Below, in pieces: positions 35,824 through 44,338 of a stretch of 64,000 nt of DNA. This DNA comes from Marinobacter profundi. GTDB taxonomy: Bacteria > Pseudomonadota > Gammaproteobacteria > Pseudomonadales > Oleiphilaceae. The position numbers and the translations under genes are program-made. The stretch covers positions 186,001 to 250,000 of the forward strand of contig NZ_KZ319372.1 of assembly GCF_002744715.1 (NCBI RefSeq), in the 5' to 3' direction. The stretch's first letter is position 1. Each line of letters begins with the position of its first letter. The notes below the pieces were generated by a model, which was not told the DNA's origin, ran no database searches, and worked only from the letters and a program-made list of their open reading frames with translations.

Positions 35824-38118
35824 TCAGGCCTGTTTGCGGGTGCGTTCGGTGCGCCATACTTTAACACGCACCGGCTGCCCGTTGAGTACGGAGGTACCTG
35901 CCAGCGGATCAATCTCCTGGTCGCCGAGCACATCGTTGATGCTGGCACCGGCGTGGCGGGACGCCACCGACTGACGGGTACCCTCACGCTGATGACCCCA
36001 GCCGTGGGGAATCGACACCACGCCGGGCATCAGGTCTTCGGTGATTTCCACCGGCAGCACTACCTGGCCGGCGGCGCCGGTAACCTCGGCGCAGTCCCCG
36101 GCCTGCAGCCCGACACGGGTGGCATCCTTGGGATGGATCATCAGGGTACAGCGGTCCTTGCCTTTGACCAGCCGGCGACTGTTATGCAGCCACGAATTGT
36201 TGCTGCGAATGTGGCGGCGGCCGATCAGCAGAAGGTTGTCGGCGGGTCCGCTCGCCAGCAGGGCGTGGAGCCGTTGCAGATCCTGCAGATAGCGGCGGGG
36301 CGCCAGGTTGATCATGCCGTCGCGGGTATACAGCCGCTCCGGCAGCGCCGGCTGCAGCGGGCCGAGGTCCACGCCGTGGGGAAGGTGTCGCAGGTTGCTG
36401 AGGGACAGGCCCTTGGGAAGATCCCGCCAGTGCCGGTTCAGCGGGCTGAGGCGGGCGAGTCCGCGCAGCGGATGGCGTTCCGGAAGGATGTCCAGCACCA
36501 GGTCGGTCAAAGGCTGGGCGAGCCCGCGCAGCTTGCCGACATCGCTGCCGTAGGGGCCGCTGCGCAACAACAGGTCAAGGATCGGGTCCGGCCCCAGCTG
36601 TTTGAAGGCCCGCCAACCGAGCTCCTTGCGCAGGGGCAGGCGACCGCCATTGCGGCGTTGCTCGAGCCGGTGTGCCAGCTCCAGCAGGATCTGCCAGTCA
36701 TGGCGACTGTCGTCCTCCGGCGTAAACAGCGCATCGCTGAACTTTGCCGTGTTCCGTACCGCGAACATACTGAAGATCAGGTCATAGTGGCTGCGCTCGA
36801 GGGCCGCGGTGGGCGGCAGGATCACATCGGCATGGCGGGTAGTCTCGTTCAGGTAGTAATCCACCGACACCATGAAATCGAGACCCGACAGTGCCTGGTC
36901 CAGGCGTCCACCGTTGGGGCTGGACAGCACCGGATTGCCGGCCACGGTGACAAAGGCACGGATCTGGCCGTCACCGGGGGTGAGCATTTCGTCCGCCATG
37001 GTGCTGGCCGGATATTCGCCGGCAAATTCCGGTAGCTTGCGCACCCGGCTGAAGCGCTTGCCGAAGTGGCCCTGCTGGCCGGACAGTGCACCGAGAGCGA
37101 CCAGGTCGATCGCCGGTTGGGTGAACATCATGCCGCCGGGCACATCGAGTTTGCCGGTGAGGATGTTGATCACATAGATCAGCCAGGTGGCAACGCCGCC
37201 GTGGGCCTGGGTGCTGGTGCCCATGCGGCCGTATAGTGCGGCTTTGCGGGTACCTGCCAGCTGGCGGGCCAGGTCGCGGATGGCACTGGCTGCGATGCCG
37301 GTGTGGGCGCTCACCGCGGCCGGGCTGAAGGGCAGGGCGGCGAGGCGCACGAGGTCGATATCCTTCGTCCACTGCTCGGCGTGGCCTGCATCCACCAGGT
37401 CCTCGTCAAACAAGGTGTGGACCATGGCCAGCAGCAGCAAGGCGTCGCTGCCTGGGCGGATAAAGTGGAACTCGTCGGCCAGCTTGCCGGTTTCGGTCCG
37501 GCGCGGGTCGATGACCACCAGTTTGCCGCCCCGTGCCTGCAGCGCCTTGAGCCGGCCGCGGAAGTCCGGCACGGTCATCAGGCTGCCGTTGGAGGCCATG
37601 GGGTTTGCGCCAATGCAGACAAACAGGTCGGTGTGGTCAATATCCGGAATTGGAAACAGGACCTGGTGGCCGAACATTTCCAGGCTAGCCAGCATGTGGG
37701 GCAGCTGGTCGTTGGAAGTGGCGGAGAAACGGTTCTGGCTGCCAATCGCCCGCAGGAACGGCAAGGTGGTAATCAGGGCTCCGTGGTTATGAACGTTGGG
37801 GTTACCCAGATAGACGCCGATACTGTTGCGGCCATGCTCCTTTCGTACCCGGTGCAGACGGTCGGCCACCAGTTCGAAGGCATCGTCCCATTCCATTTCC
37901 TGCCAGCCTTCTGCGGTGCGCCGCAGGGGTTTGCGTAGCCGTTCCGGGTCTTCATGAAGGTCCTGCAGAGCGGTGGCCTTGGGGCAGATGTGACCGCGGC
38001 TGAAAGGGTCATTGGCATCGCCCTTGATGGAGGCAATCCGGCCATCCTTTACCTCAATGGCAACGCCACACATGGCTTCACACAGGTGGCAGGTGCGGTA
38101 ATGGGTGCCGTTTTCCAT
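35824..38118 (-). CDS. Molybdopterin-dependent oxidoreductase with N-terminal 4Fe-4S site
   Basis: A 764-residue enzyme of the DMSO-reductase superfamily. The N-terminal cluster motif CHLCEAMC (C10, C13, C17) with HICPKA (about C45) binds a 4Fe-4S cluster. YLGNPNVHNHG, DPRRTETGKLADEFHFIRPGSD and the C-terminal molybdopterin dinucleotide-binding part (RRHIRSNNSWLHNSRRL, SIPHGWGH) follow. There is no twin-arginine signal, so it is probably cytoplasmic. No dedicated electron-transfer subunit is encoded beside it, and the substrate cannot be assigned; formate-dehydrogenase-like and nitrate-reductase-like relatives look similar at this level. Confidence 0.87.
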   Translation of the reverse strand: MENGTHYRTCHLCEAMCGVAIEVKDGRIASIKGDANDPFSRGHICPKATALQDLHEDPERLRKPLRRTAEGWQEMEWDDAFELVADRLHRVRKEHGRNSIGVYLGNPNVHNHGALITTLPFLRAIGSQNRFSATSNDQLPHMLASLEMFGHQVLFPIPDIDHTDLFVCIGANPMASNGSLMTVPDFRGRLKALQARGGKLVVIDPRRTETGKLADEFHFIRPGSDALLLLAMVHTLFDEDLVDAGHAEQWTKDIDLVRLAALPFSPAAVSAHTGIAASAIRDLARQLAGTRKAALYGRMGTSTQAHGGVATWLIYVINILTGKLDVPGGMMFTQPAIDLVALGALSGQQGHFGKRFSRVRKLPEFAGEYPASTMADEMLTPGDGQIRAFVTVAGNPVLSSPNGGRLDQALSGLDFMVSVDYYLNETTRHADVILPPTAALERSHYDLIFSMFAVRNTAKFSDALFTPEDDSRHDWQILLELAHRLEQRRNGGRLPLRKELGWRAFKQLGPDPILDLLLRSGPYGSDVGKLRGLAQPLTDLVLDILPERHPLRGLARLSPLNRHWRDLPKGLSLSNLRHLPHGVDLGPLQPALPERLYTRDGMINLAPRRYLQDLQRLHALLASGPADNLLLIGRRHIRSNNSWLHNSRRLVKGKDRCTLMIHPKDATRVGLQAGDCAEVTGAAGQVVLPVEITEDLMPGVVSIPHGWGHQREGTRQSVASRHAGASINDVLGDQEIDPLAGTSVLNGQPVRVKVWRTERTRKQA

Positions 38119-38222
38119 GGATTCTCTCCGTCGTCGTGGCCGGTCCGGCCGGTTTCATCAGGCAACCAGATTAGCAGGATTCATCGGGTTGGGGAAAACA
38201 CCTCCTTGGCAGATCCGGCCAT

Positions 38223-38248
38223 AAAAAAGGCCAGCCCGGAGGCTGGCC
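38223..38248 (-). terminator. Terminator of the aupA-aupB-like operon
   Basis: On the - strand GGCCAGCC, TCCG, GGCTGGCC and TTTTTT form a clean terminator 20 bases past the lipoprotein gene. Confidence 0.9.
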
Positions 38249-38268
38249 TGATCATCAGATCGCCCGGC

Positions 38269-41200
38269 TCAGTACTGGGCCGGAATCTCCTTGATGGGGT
38301 TGGAGAGGAAGTTGAGGTAGACGCCGTCGGCCGGGATTGCCAGTGGAATGGCTACCGTTGAGACGTCTGATGAATCGCCGCTGACCAGGGCTTCGCAGGC
38401 CGTCAGATCGAATGACAACAAGCCTCCGAAACAACTCGCCAGGTCAAGTACCGGCTCAAGCAATACGTTACTGCTCGATACCAGCACATTGATGGAAGGC
38501 GCGTTGGTGTTGCGCTGCACCACCTGCATGCGGCCATCGTCGAAGAATACGATCGGGCCTTTCAGTTCCAGGGTGATCGGATAGCTGTACAGGTTGTGTT
38601 GCAGCACGGTGCCGCCATCCGGCAGGGCAAGGTTGGGCGCATCGAGGGTCAGATTTGCTGTGGTCATGAAGGTGGGTTGGCCATCCTCGCCCTCGACAAT
38701 GATGCCTTCCACCAGGCCCATCGGGTTGTCTTCCGTGGGTTCGCCATAGGTCATGCGCAGCACCTGCGGTCCCGTTGCCTGCTCCCCCAGAAGGTCGAGA
38801 AAGACACTGGCCGACGTGGTAGCCAGCATGGTCGGGTAGAGCAGCACTCGTACACCAATCTGCTCGCCCGCCTCATTGAGTGCCGGGCCCATGATCTCGG
38901 TATTGAGAGCATAGGTCTGGTAGATGAACTTGTTTTCCGGGCAGTCGGCTCCTGGCGCACAGCCGACGTTAGCGCCCAGGCTTTCGGCACCAAGAAGCGT
39001 TGCATTGCCTGTCACCTCAAGCTTTGCTGCGTTAGCAGAGGGCAGGAACTCACCCGGATTCGCCGGATCCTCTTCGTGATTGAAGGGTTCCAGGCAGGTC
39101 GCGGAACCGTCGCAGTCAATCACGTAGTTGGCATTGGTATCCCGGATCGGCAGGTTGCGCAGCGGGGTGAACACGGTAGTGGCGGCTTCGGCGCCCTCGA
39201 AGTAGATCGTCATATCGGGACCACCGACCCCTGCGGCCGAGGTATCGACCAGCAGGTCCGTTTGCAGCGGGAAGCCCTTGGCAGAGCAGATGGCCTGGCT
39301 CGGGCTCTGGCTGCACTGGCTGGCGTTGGTCGCCGATCTCATGGTGTAGCGGTAGAAGCTGCCCACTTGCCAGGGCTGGTCCGGGTAGAAGCGGATGCGC
39401 TGGTTATTCTTCTCCAGCCGGCCGGATACCGCACCGGCAACGCTGCCGTCCGGATTGACCTGTTCAACGACGAACGTCTCACCGGCGCGGATGCTGTCCA
39501 GGTTCATTGACTGGGAGAACACCACGACGATTGGCCGGTCTTCTGGGAGGGTGGTGATTGGCAGGATCTGACCCTGGGGACCGTTTGCTGCAGCGTCCTG
39601 GCAGCGACCGTGGGTTTTGTTCGCCAGGTCAACCGCCGTGGTGGTGCAGGGGTAACCCGGGTAGGTGGTCAGTGCCAGTGGCGACACGACCTCGGGGTTG
39701 GTGGCGTCGGTGATTGCCGGCAGTGCGAACGCCAGGGTTTGGCTGGTCGCGCCGTTGCCGGCAAGATCGGTCAGGGTGCTGCCGATCTGCAGGGCGTAGG
39801 CCACCCCGTGCTGCAGGCCCCCTACCGGATTGATCACAACCGCGGTGCCGTCGAGCCTGGTGCGGAGGTTCTCGGCGGCGACCGGATTGTTATCTGCCAG
39901 CAAAGTCAGGCCGCCGGCCAGGGTTTTGCCATCCAGGGGCTCGTCAAAGTTCAGCACAATCGGGTCACCCGGGCGCTGCATCTGGTCGCGGTTGCCGGGA
40001 ATCGCGTCGTCCGGGCCCGGCATCCAGCTCACCAGTTGCGGCCCCGTGGTATCCAGCGGTCGGTTATCCAGGGCATCCAGCTGCACGTCCGCATTGGTAT
40101 CGGCTTCAATGCGGAAGGCGATGGTGGAATCCGTAAACTCCTGACCCAGCAGATTTGGCTCGACCACGCCAATGGCATCAATGGTCAGTACGCCGTTCTT
40201 CACAATCGCGATGCCACTCAGCTCAACCCCCAGCAGATCCTGTGACAGGGAGGCATTGGGCTGGGCTTCCGCGGTGTTCATCGACACATCCATGAACAGC
40301 TTGACGTGGCGGGGCGCCTCGGCCGACTCACTGTAGGGGTTGGGATACAGGTAGCCGGTGGCGTCGGACAGCATGGTGACCTTGATCTCACCGGTTTGCT
40401 GGATGGAGTTGGTGGCCGGATCGATGATCGGTACGAAGCCGTTGACCCTCACATCGAGGCTGCTGCTGAGCAGCTCGCTGCCCTTGGGCACCCGCAGGGG
40501 AACCGGCTGGTCGCCGGGAAAGCTCGGGGCATAGGCCAGCTCTGCATAGAGCCCGCCGGTTTGCTGGGACGGCCCGGCCACGCCTTGCAGCACCGAGTTG
40601 AGGGTGACGCCATTGATAATCTGGCCATTGAGTACCGAGCGTTGCGGTTCGGTACCCGCCAGCAATCCGGAATCAATGGTTTCCTGGAACAGGGTCACCG
40701 TCGGGCTGGTTTCGCGGGGTGTGAAGGCCGCACTGAAATCCAGGCTGTCGCCGCCCAGGGCCGGCAGGCTGCTGATCCTGAGTGTGTAGGTCTCGCCCGG
40801 GGTCAGGGCATCCTGCTGGAGGCCGCAGGATGCCGGGTCATCCACTGTGCAGGGATCGACGGTGATATAACGGCCTTTCACCAGGATGGTTGCCGGAACG
40901 GTTTCTCCGGCACTGTCGACCAGGGTGATGGCGCCGCCCAAGGTCTGCCATTGCGGATGTACGGGCTGGGTCAGCCGCAGGCGGAAGGTGGAGAAATCCA
41001 TTGGCTGGAAAAAACCGTCAGCGGACGGAATCATCTTGGCAACGGCGAAGGTATCGCTGGTGTTGTCCAGCCCTGCGATACCGCTCAGACCGCCACGGGT
41101 ACTGAACTGGATGCCGGCCGGACCGAAGGCATTCGGGGTAGCAATCTCCCGGTTGCCTTCGGCCAACAAAGGCGCGGCAAATTCGATGGTGTAATCGGTG

Positions 41201-41505
41201 CCCAGCGAAAGGCCCGCGTTGGGGGTCAGTTCCAGGCTTCGACCGCCGTCAACCAAAGTGACGCTGGCCTGGTTTGCCTGGCCGTTAATCAGGATCTTGC
41301 CGGCAAGTGTGGCTTCGTCTTCGGTCAGGGCATTGGCGAAGCGCAAGACCGGCTTCGCTTTCGGGCTGACTTCGGCCTGGCCGTCCGCCGGGAACGAATA
41401 GATCAGCGAGCCGGGCAGGGCAGGTTGGTTCATGATCTGCTCGTCGCCACCGCAGGCCGCGAGAATCAAGGCAGGCAGCAATGCCAGGGTGTTTTTGTAG
41501 TTCAT
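38269..41505 (-). CDS. Large Ig-like lipoprotein, AupB-like
   Basis: A 1078-residue lipoprotein: signal peptide with lipobox LAAC (C18), followed by GGD. The chain holds Big_5-type Ig-like repeats, recognisable by motifs such as YSFPADGQAEVSPKAKPVLRF, YTIEFAAPLL, RPGDPIVLNFDEPLDG and YALQIGSTLTDLAGNG. Several cysteine pairs occur (for example CTVDDPASC). It directly follows a FadL-type porin by 14 bases, with AGGAGAG as its ribosome binding site. In Marinobacter hydrocarbonoclasticus a FadL-like protein and a partner lipoprotein (AupA and AupB) are needed for alkane uptake and growth on hydrocarbons; the pairing here matches that. Orthology is an inference from architecture and genus. Confidence 0.78.
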   Translation of the reverse strand: MNYKNTLALLPALILAACGGDEQIMNQPALPGSLIYSFPADGQAEVSPKAKPVLRFANALTEDEATLAGKILINGQANQASVTLVDGGRSLELTPNAGLSLGTDYTIEFAAPLLAEGNREIATPNAFGPAGIQFSTRGGLSGIAGLDNTSDTFAVAKMIPSADGFFQPMDFSTFRLRLTQPVHPQWQTLGGAITLVDSAGETVPATILVKGRYITVDPCTVDDPASCGLQQDALTPGETYTLRISSLPALGGDSLDFSAAFTPRETSPTVTLFQETIDSGLLAGTEPQRSVLNGQIINGVTLNSVLQGVAGPSQQTGGLYAELAYAPSFPGDQPVPLRVPKGSELLSSSLDVRVNGFVPIIDPATNSIQQTGEIKVTMLSDATGYLYPNPYSESAEAPRHVKLFMDVSMNTAEAQPNASLSQDLLGVELSGIAIVKNGVLTIDAIGVVEPNLLGQEFTDSTIAFRIEADTNADVQLDALDNRPLDTTGPQLVSWMPGPDDAIPGNRDQMQRPGDPIVLNFDEPLDGKTLAGGLTLLADNNPVAAENLRTRLDGTAVVINPVGGLQHGVAYALQIGSTLTDLAGNGATSQTLAFALPAITDATNPEVVSPLALTTYPGYPCTTTAVDLANKTHGRCQDAAANGPQGQILPITTLPEDRPIVVVFSQSMNLDSIRAGETFVVEQVNPDGSVAGAVSGRLEKNNQRIRFYPDQPWQVGSFYRYTMRSATNASQCSQSPSQAICSAKGFPLQTDLLVDTSAAGVGGPDMTIYFEGAEAATTVFTPLRNLPIRDTNANYVIDCDGSATCLEPFNHEEDPANPGEFLPSANAAKLEVTGNATLLGAESLGANVGCAPGADCPENKFIYQTYALNTEIMGPALNEAGEQIGVRVLLYPTMLATTSASVFLDLLGEQATGPQVLRMTYGEPTEDNPMGLVEGIIVEGEDGQPTFMTTANLTLDAPNLALPDGGTVLQHNLYSYPITLELKGPIVFFDDGRMQVVQRNTNAPSINVLVSSSNVLLEPVLDLASCFGGLLSFDLTACEALVSGDSSDVSTVAIPLAIPADGVYLNFLSNPIKEIPAQY

Positions 41506-41519
41506 GGCAGCGTCTCTCC

Positions 41520-42854
41520 TCAGAACTTCAGCGTGATGGAGCCGCTGATCACATCCACGTCACCGTCGGTGCTGATCACGGTGCCGTTGTTGGTTGCGTC
41601 AGGGTTGGAGGTGCTGATGGTAAAGTCCCGGTCCTGCAGCATCTGCCGCTGGTAGCCGATGTCCAGGCGAACCGGGTAGGCGAGCAGGCGGGTGCGTGTG
41701 TATTCTGCACTCAGACCGAGGCCGACGATGTACTTGTCGTTGTCAAAATAATTGACGTCCAGGGTACTGTCGCTTTTAAGGGCGGACTCCTGGTAGGCCA
41801 GGCCGGCGGTTACTGCAAAGTGTTCACCGAGTTTCATCTCGCCGCCAATTCGCGGTATCAGAATGTCATCAAACTCTGCCATGGCCTGGTTCTTGACGGT
41901 GTCGCCGGCAAACTCGTCCTCGAGGTCGGACCAGTTCTGCTGCTCCAGGGTCAGGCCGACGCGCCAGCGCTCAGCTTTGTACTGCATGCCGAAGGCATAG
42001 ACCGACGGCTGGTAGGAGTCGTAGGTGGTAATGGCGAACACCAGTGGATCACTGGCCGGAATCAGACCGGGAATCACCGTGTTGGCACTGACCGTGGTGC
42101 GGGTATTGGAACTGGTGCGGTAGGCGAAGGCGGTCTCGAAGCCGGACAGGAAGCAGCTGGAATCCGGGCAGAAGGTATCGCCCAGGTTAATGCTGGTGCT
42201 CAGAATGGACCGGATCGACGGTTTTGCATTGACTGAAAGCGACTCGTACTCGGTGTTGCCGGCCAGGTCGGTGGTGGTTTTCAGGGCTGCCTCGGAGTGC
42301 AGGGTAATCCGGGTGGAAAAGCCGGCATCGATGCCCCGCCACAGCGTAGTCGCCCCGCCGAGGTTGAGAAACAGCGGCTGGCGGTCATAGGTCAGGAACT
42401 GGCCGGTATCGGAGGTCTCGGATCCAAAAGCCAGCAGCTCCTTGCCAAATTTTTCGACACCAGCGACAAAACCAAGGTAGATCGGGTGCTTGACCCGGGT
42501 CAGCGACGACAGATTGGTCTTCATGCCAATCAGCACATGCTGGCTGGGGCGATCTGACAGCACTTCCCCGGTGCGGTCTGACCCGGTTGCCCGGAGTTCC
42601 GGCTCGGCATGCAGGATGCCGCCGGTAAGCTCGCCTCTTTCGTCTGCTGCCAGGTACGCCGGGTTGTAGTAGGTGGCGGATACCTGGGTGTTGAACATGG
42701 ACAGGGCCTGGGCGGAGGCGATGTCAGAAGGCAGTATGCCGTAGGTAGTACCGATGTTACCCATGCTGGCGGCAACATTCATCGAGAGGCCGGCTGATGC
42801 GGCGGCAATTGCGAGAGACAGTGCCCGGACAGAAGAGCGGGAAGAAACGACCAT
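41520..42854 (-). CDS. FadL-type outer-membrane protein, AupA-like
   Basis: A 444-residue outer-membrane protein. The signal peptide (SVRALSLAIAAASAGLSMNVAAS) is followed by MGNIGTTYGILPSDIASAQALSMFN and NPAYLAADERGE, a divergent form of the FadL plug. Alternating aromatic/polar strands and a terminal phenylalanine (SGSITLKF) indicate a beta barrel. One cysteine pair (CPDSSC) is present. ATG 42854 is preceded by GGAG. The second gene of the operon is the Ig-like lipoprotein. I infer hydrophobic substrate (alkane) uptake. The A-rich sequence before the ribosome binding site suggests Hfq/Crc control. Confidence 0.8.
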   Translation of the reverse strand: MVVSSRSSVRALSLAIAAASAGLSMNVAASMGNIGTTYGILPSDIASAQALSMFNTQVSATYYNPAYLAADERGELTGGILHAEPELRATGSDRTGEVLSDRPSQHVLIGMKTNLSSLTRVKHPIYLGFVAGVEKFGKELLAFGSETSDTGQFLTYDRQPLFLNLGGATTLWRGIDAGFSTRITLHSEAALKTTTDLAGNTEYESLSVNAKPSIRSILSTSINLGDTFCPDSSCFLSGFETAFAYRTSSNTRTTVSANTVIPGLIPASDPLVFAITTYDSYQPSVYAFGMQYKAERWRVGLTLEQQNWSDLEDEFAGDTVKNQAMAEFDDILIPRIGGEMKLGEHFAVTAGLAYQESALKSDSTLDVNYFDNDKYIVGLGLSAEYTRTRLLAYPVRLDIGYQRQMLQDRDFTISTSNPDATNNGTVISTDGDVDVISGSITLKF

Positions 42855-42868
42855 GAATATGACTCCAG

Positions 42869-42876
42869 TTATTTTT
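42869..42876 (-). promoter_or_regulatory. Candidate Hfq/Crc target (CA motif) before the aupA-like gene
   Basis: On the - strand the leader reads GACAAAAATAACTGGAG; AAAAATAA fits the AAnAAnAA pattern bound by Hfq with Crc in Pseudomonas. It ends 3-4 bases before the GGAG ribosome binding site, an ideal place to block initiation. One motif of eight bases can arise by chance in an A-rich leader. Confidence 0.42.
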
Positions 42877-43237
42877 GTCTTTCCATCTGCCGGTGCCCGC
42901 GACAAAGCCCGAGGCACCAGGAATTCAGAACGTGTACTTTTGTTCTATTTCGGAGTGTAACCACCTTGTCTTTTTAGGACGTTGGCCACCATGACACCGG
43001 CTGACGTCTGAATAACCACCCCGGCTCATTACGGAGGGGCCCGGGGCGAACGGAGCCGCGGGATTCTTCCGGAAGCACGCCGGGTCCAGTAGATGGGGCG
43101 ACCTCCCTATTGTTGACCGCGTTGCTCGGATATTTCCCGCCGAGATTTGTTGGAGATTTGTCAGTAAAACCGGGAGTTTGGTGAACCTGAACACGTCGTG
43201 GTGCGGGCGGTGGGCTATTGGGGGGGGCTTGCGGAAG
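42877..43237. other. Upstream region of the aupA-like operon
   Basis: About 360 bases without a supported gene. It should contain the promoter of the leftward aupA-like operon, but I found no convincing sigma-70 or sigma-54 element. The sequence is GC-rich, with a run of eight G residues near 43220. Confidence 0.4.
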
Positions 43238-43270
43238 GGAAAAAACAAAGGGGCGCCATTATGGCGCCCC
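43238..43270 (-). terminator. Terminator of the PEP-CTERM gene
   Basis: On the - strand GGGGCGCC, 5-base loop, GGCGCCCC and TTTGTTTTTT form a strong terminator about 50 bases past the gene. Confidence 0.9.
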
Positions 43271-43322
43271 GAATCAGCCGGTCAGCTTTCTGTAAAGAAA
43301 ACTGACGGCCTTTTAGTAACGA

Positions 43323-43841
43323 TCAGGATGCTTGTTTTTTGCGACGCTGGAGACCGAGTCCGATCAGGCCAAGGCCCAGCAGGGCCAGGGTTCCCGGCTC
43401 GGGTACGGTCACTGTGCCGCCGTTAAACTCGGTTACGTGACTGAGCTGGAGCTCTTCCAGCTTGTGGGTACCGAAGTAGTCCAGCAGGCTGAACACTGCC
43501 CAGTCCAGGCTGGGATTGTTCAGGAACAGGATCGTGGTCTGGGCGTCTTTGACCAGGTACCAGCCCGGGCTGGTCAACAGCTCGATGGCAATGACGTTCG
43601 GATCCTCATCGGTAACCTGGAAAACTGCCGGGTCTGACTTGGATGTCAGCGTGACGTCGAAGCCCAGAACCCCCGAAACCCAATCGGTTTCGGCCTGTTC
43701 ACCACTGAGTACGCCGGTTTGGTCGACATAATCATCGAGCCCACCAACGTCGGTACTGCCGACAGAATATGCGAAGGCTGTACCGCTGATGCCCAGTGCA
43801 GCCGCCGCTCCCATACTTAAAAGCAGATTTTTCATTTTCAT
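43323..43841 (-). CDS. PEP-CTERM sorting domain protein
   Basis: A 172-residue exported protein. A signal peptide (LLLSMGAAAALGISGTAFA) precedes a mature region of unknown fold. The C-terminus has the tripartite sorting tag: VPEPGTLALLG, a short hydrophobic helix and the basic RRKK tail. Such proteins are processed by an exosortase and tied to extracellular polysaccharide or biofilm. No exosortase is in the window. I start at ATG 43841, with AAAGGAG 8 bases upstream; a GTG at 43850 would overlap that site. A sigma-54 promoter lies about 100 bases upstream. Confidence 0.88.
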   Translation of the reverse strand: MKMKNLLLSMGAAAALGISGTAFAYSVGSTDVGGLDDYVDQTGVLSGEQAETDWVSGVLGFDVTLTSKSDPAVFQVTDEDPNVIAIELLTSPGWYLVKDAQTTILFLNNPSLDWAVFSLLDYFGTHKLEELQLSHVTEFNGGTVTVPEPGTLALLGLGLIGLGLQRRKKQAS

Positions 43842-43938
43842 AAGCGACACTCCTTTACCCCTTCAGCGGCACCGTGCCACTGCAATCTCTCGAGTACTTC
43901 CCGTTATCGAGACGCTCTGAGACTTCCAAAGTGGGTGA

Positions 43939-43954
43939 AGCAAGGCGGATGCCA
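43939..43954 (-). promoter_or_regulatory. Sigma-54 promoter of the PEP-CTERM gene
   Basis: On the - strand TGGCATCCGCCTTGCT matches the -24/-12 consensus with exact GG-N10-GC spacing and a perfect TTGCT. The predicted start is near 43928, giving a leader of about 87 nt. Sigma-54 (RpoN) with PrsK/PrsR is reported to drive PEP-CTERM genes in other bacteria. Confidence 0.75.
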
Positions 43955-43981
43955 CATTTGTAATGGTCTGAAATAGCGAGG

Positions 43982-44035
43982 GAAATTCCGCCGACGGATG
44001 CCGTGGATGGCGAGGGGTGTAAGAAATTCCGACGG
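43982..44035. repeat. Paired GAAATTCCG-CGACGG elements, possible activator sites
   Basis: GAAATTCCGCCGACGG at 43982-43997 and GAAATTCCGACGG at 44023-44035 are direct repeats 41 bases apart (about four helical turns). They lie 28-80 bases upstream of the sigma-54 promoter, where an enhancer-binding regulator would bind. Confidence 0.45.
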
Positions 44036-44056
44036 CCCGAGAGGGTGGTGGAGGGG

Positions 44057-44078
44057 AAGGAGTGGTGGGCCCGGCTGG
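44057..44078 (-). repeat. Duplicated 3' end of tRNA-Ile2
   Basis: AAGGAGTGGTGGGCCCGGCT (+ strand, then GG) matches 44178-44199 with one mismatch. It reproduces the 3' CCA end, acceptor strand and the edge of the T-arm of the tRNA gene plus the flanking AAGGAG, 121 bases away. It looks like a tandem duplication or an old att-type scar. Confidence 0.6.
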
Positions 44079-44183
44079 GCGGAACAGGAAATTGCGGAAG
44101 CGAAGCTTGCGCCCTGTGGAGCGACAAAAATCCGTGATTTTTGGCTGGAATAGTGCGCTGTGGTTCAGCACGACTGAAAGGAG

Positions 44184-44260
<77 letters not shown>

Positions 44261-44338
44261 GGAAGACGCGTTTCTGTATGAAGAAAGCGGGCGCCATTAT
44301 ACCCATGAGGGTAGGCGCCCGCTACTGATGCTGCAGAG

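Noticed and set aside
35698-37035. 445-codon + strand frame over the molybdopterin oxidoreductase
   Set aside because: Shadow; the - strand product has cluster and cofactor motifs.
40306-41655. 449-codon + strand frame over the Ig-like lipoprotein
   Set aside because: Shadow of a gene with a clear lipobox and Ig-like repeats.
43854-43900. TGGCAC sequence close to the PEP-CTERM start as a second sigma-54 promoter
   Set aside because: TGGCACGGTGCCGC has GC at N9, not N10, and would give almost no leader; it is more likely just a small palindrome.
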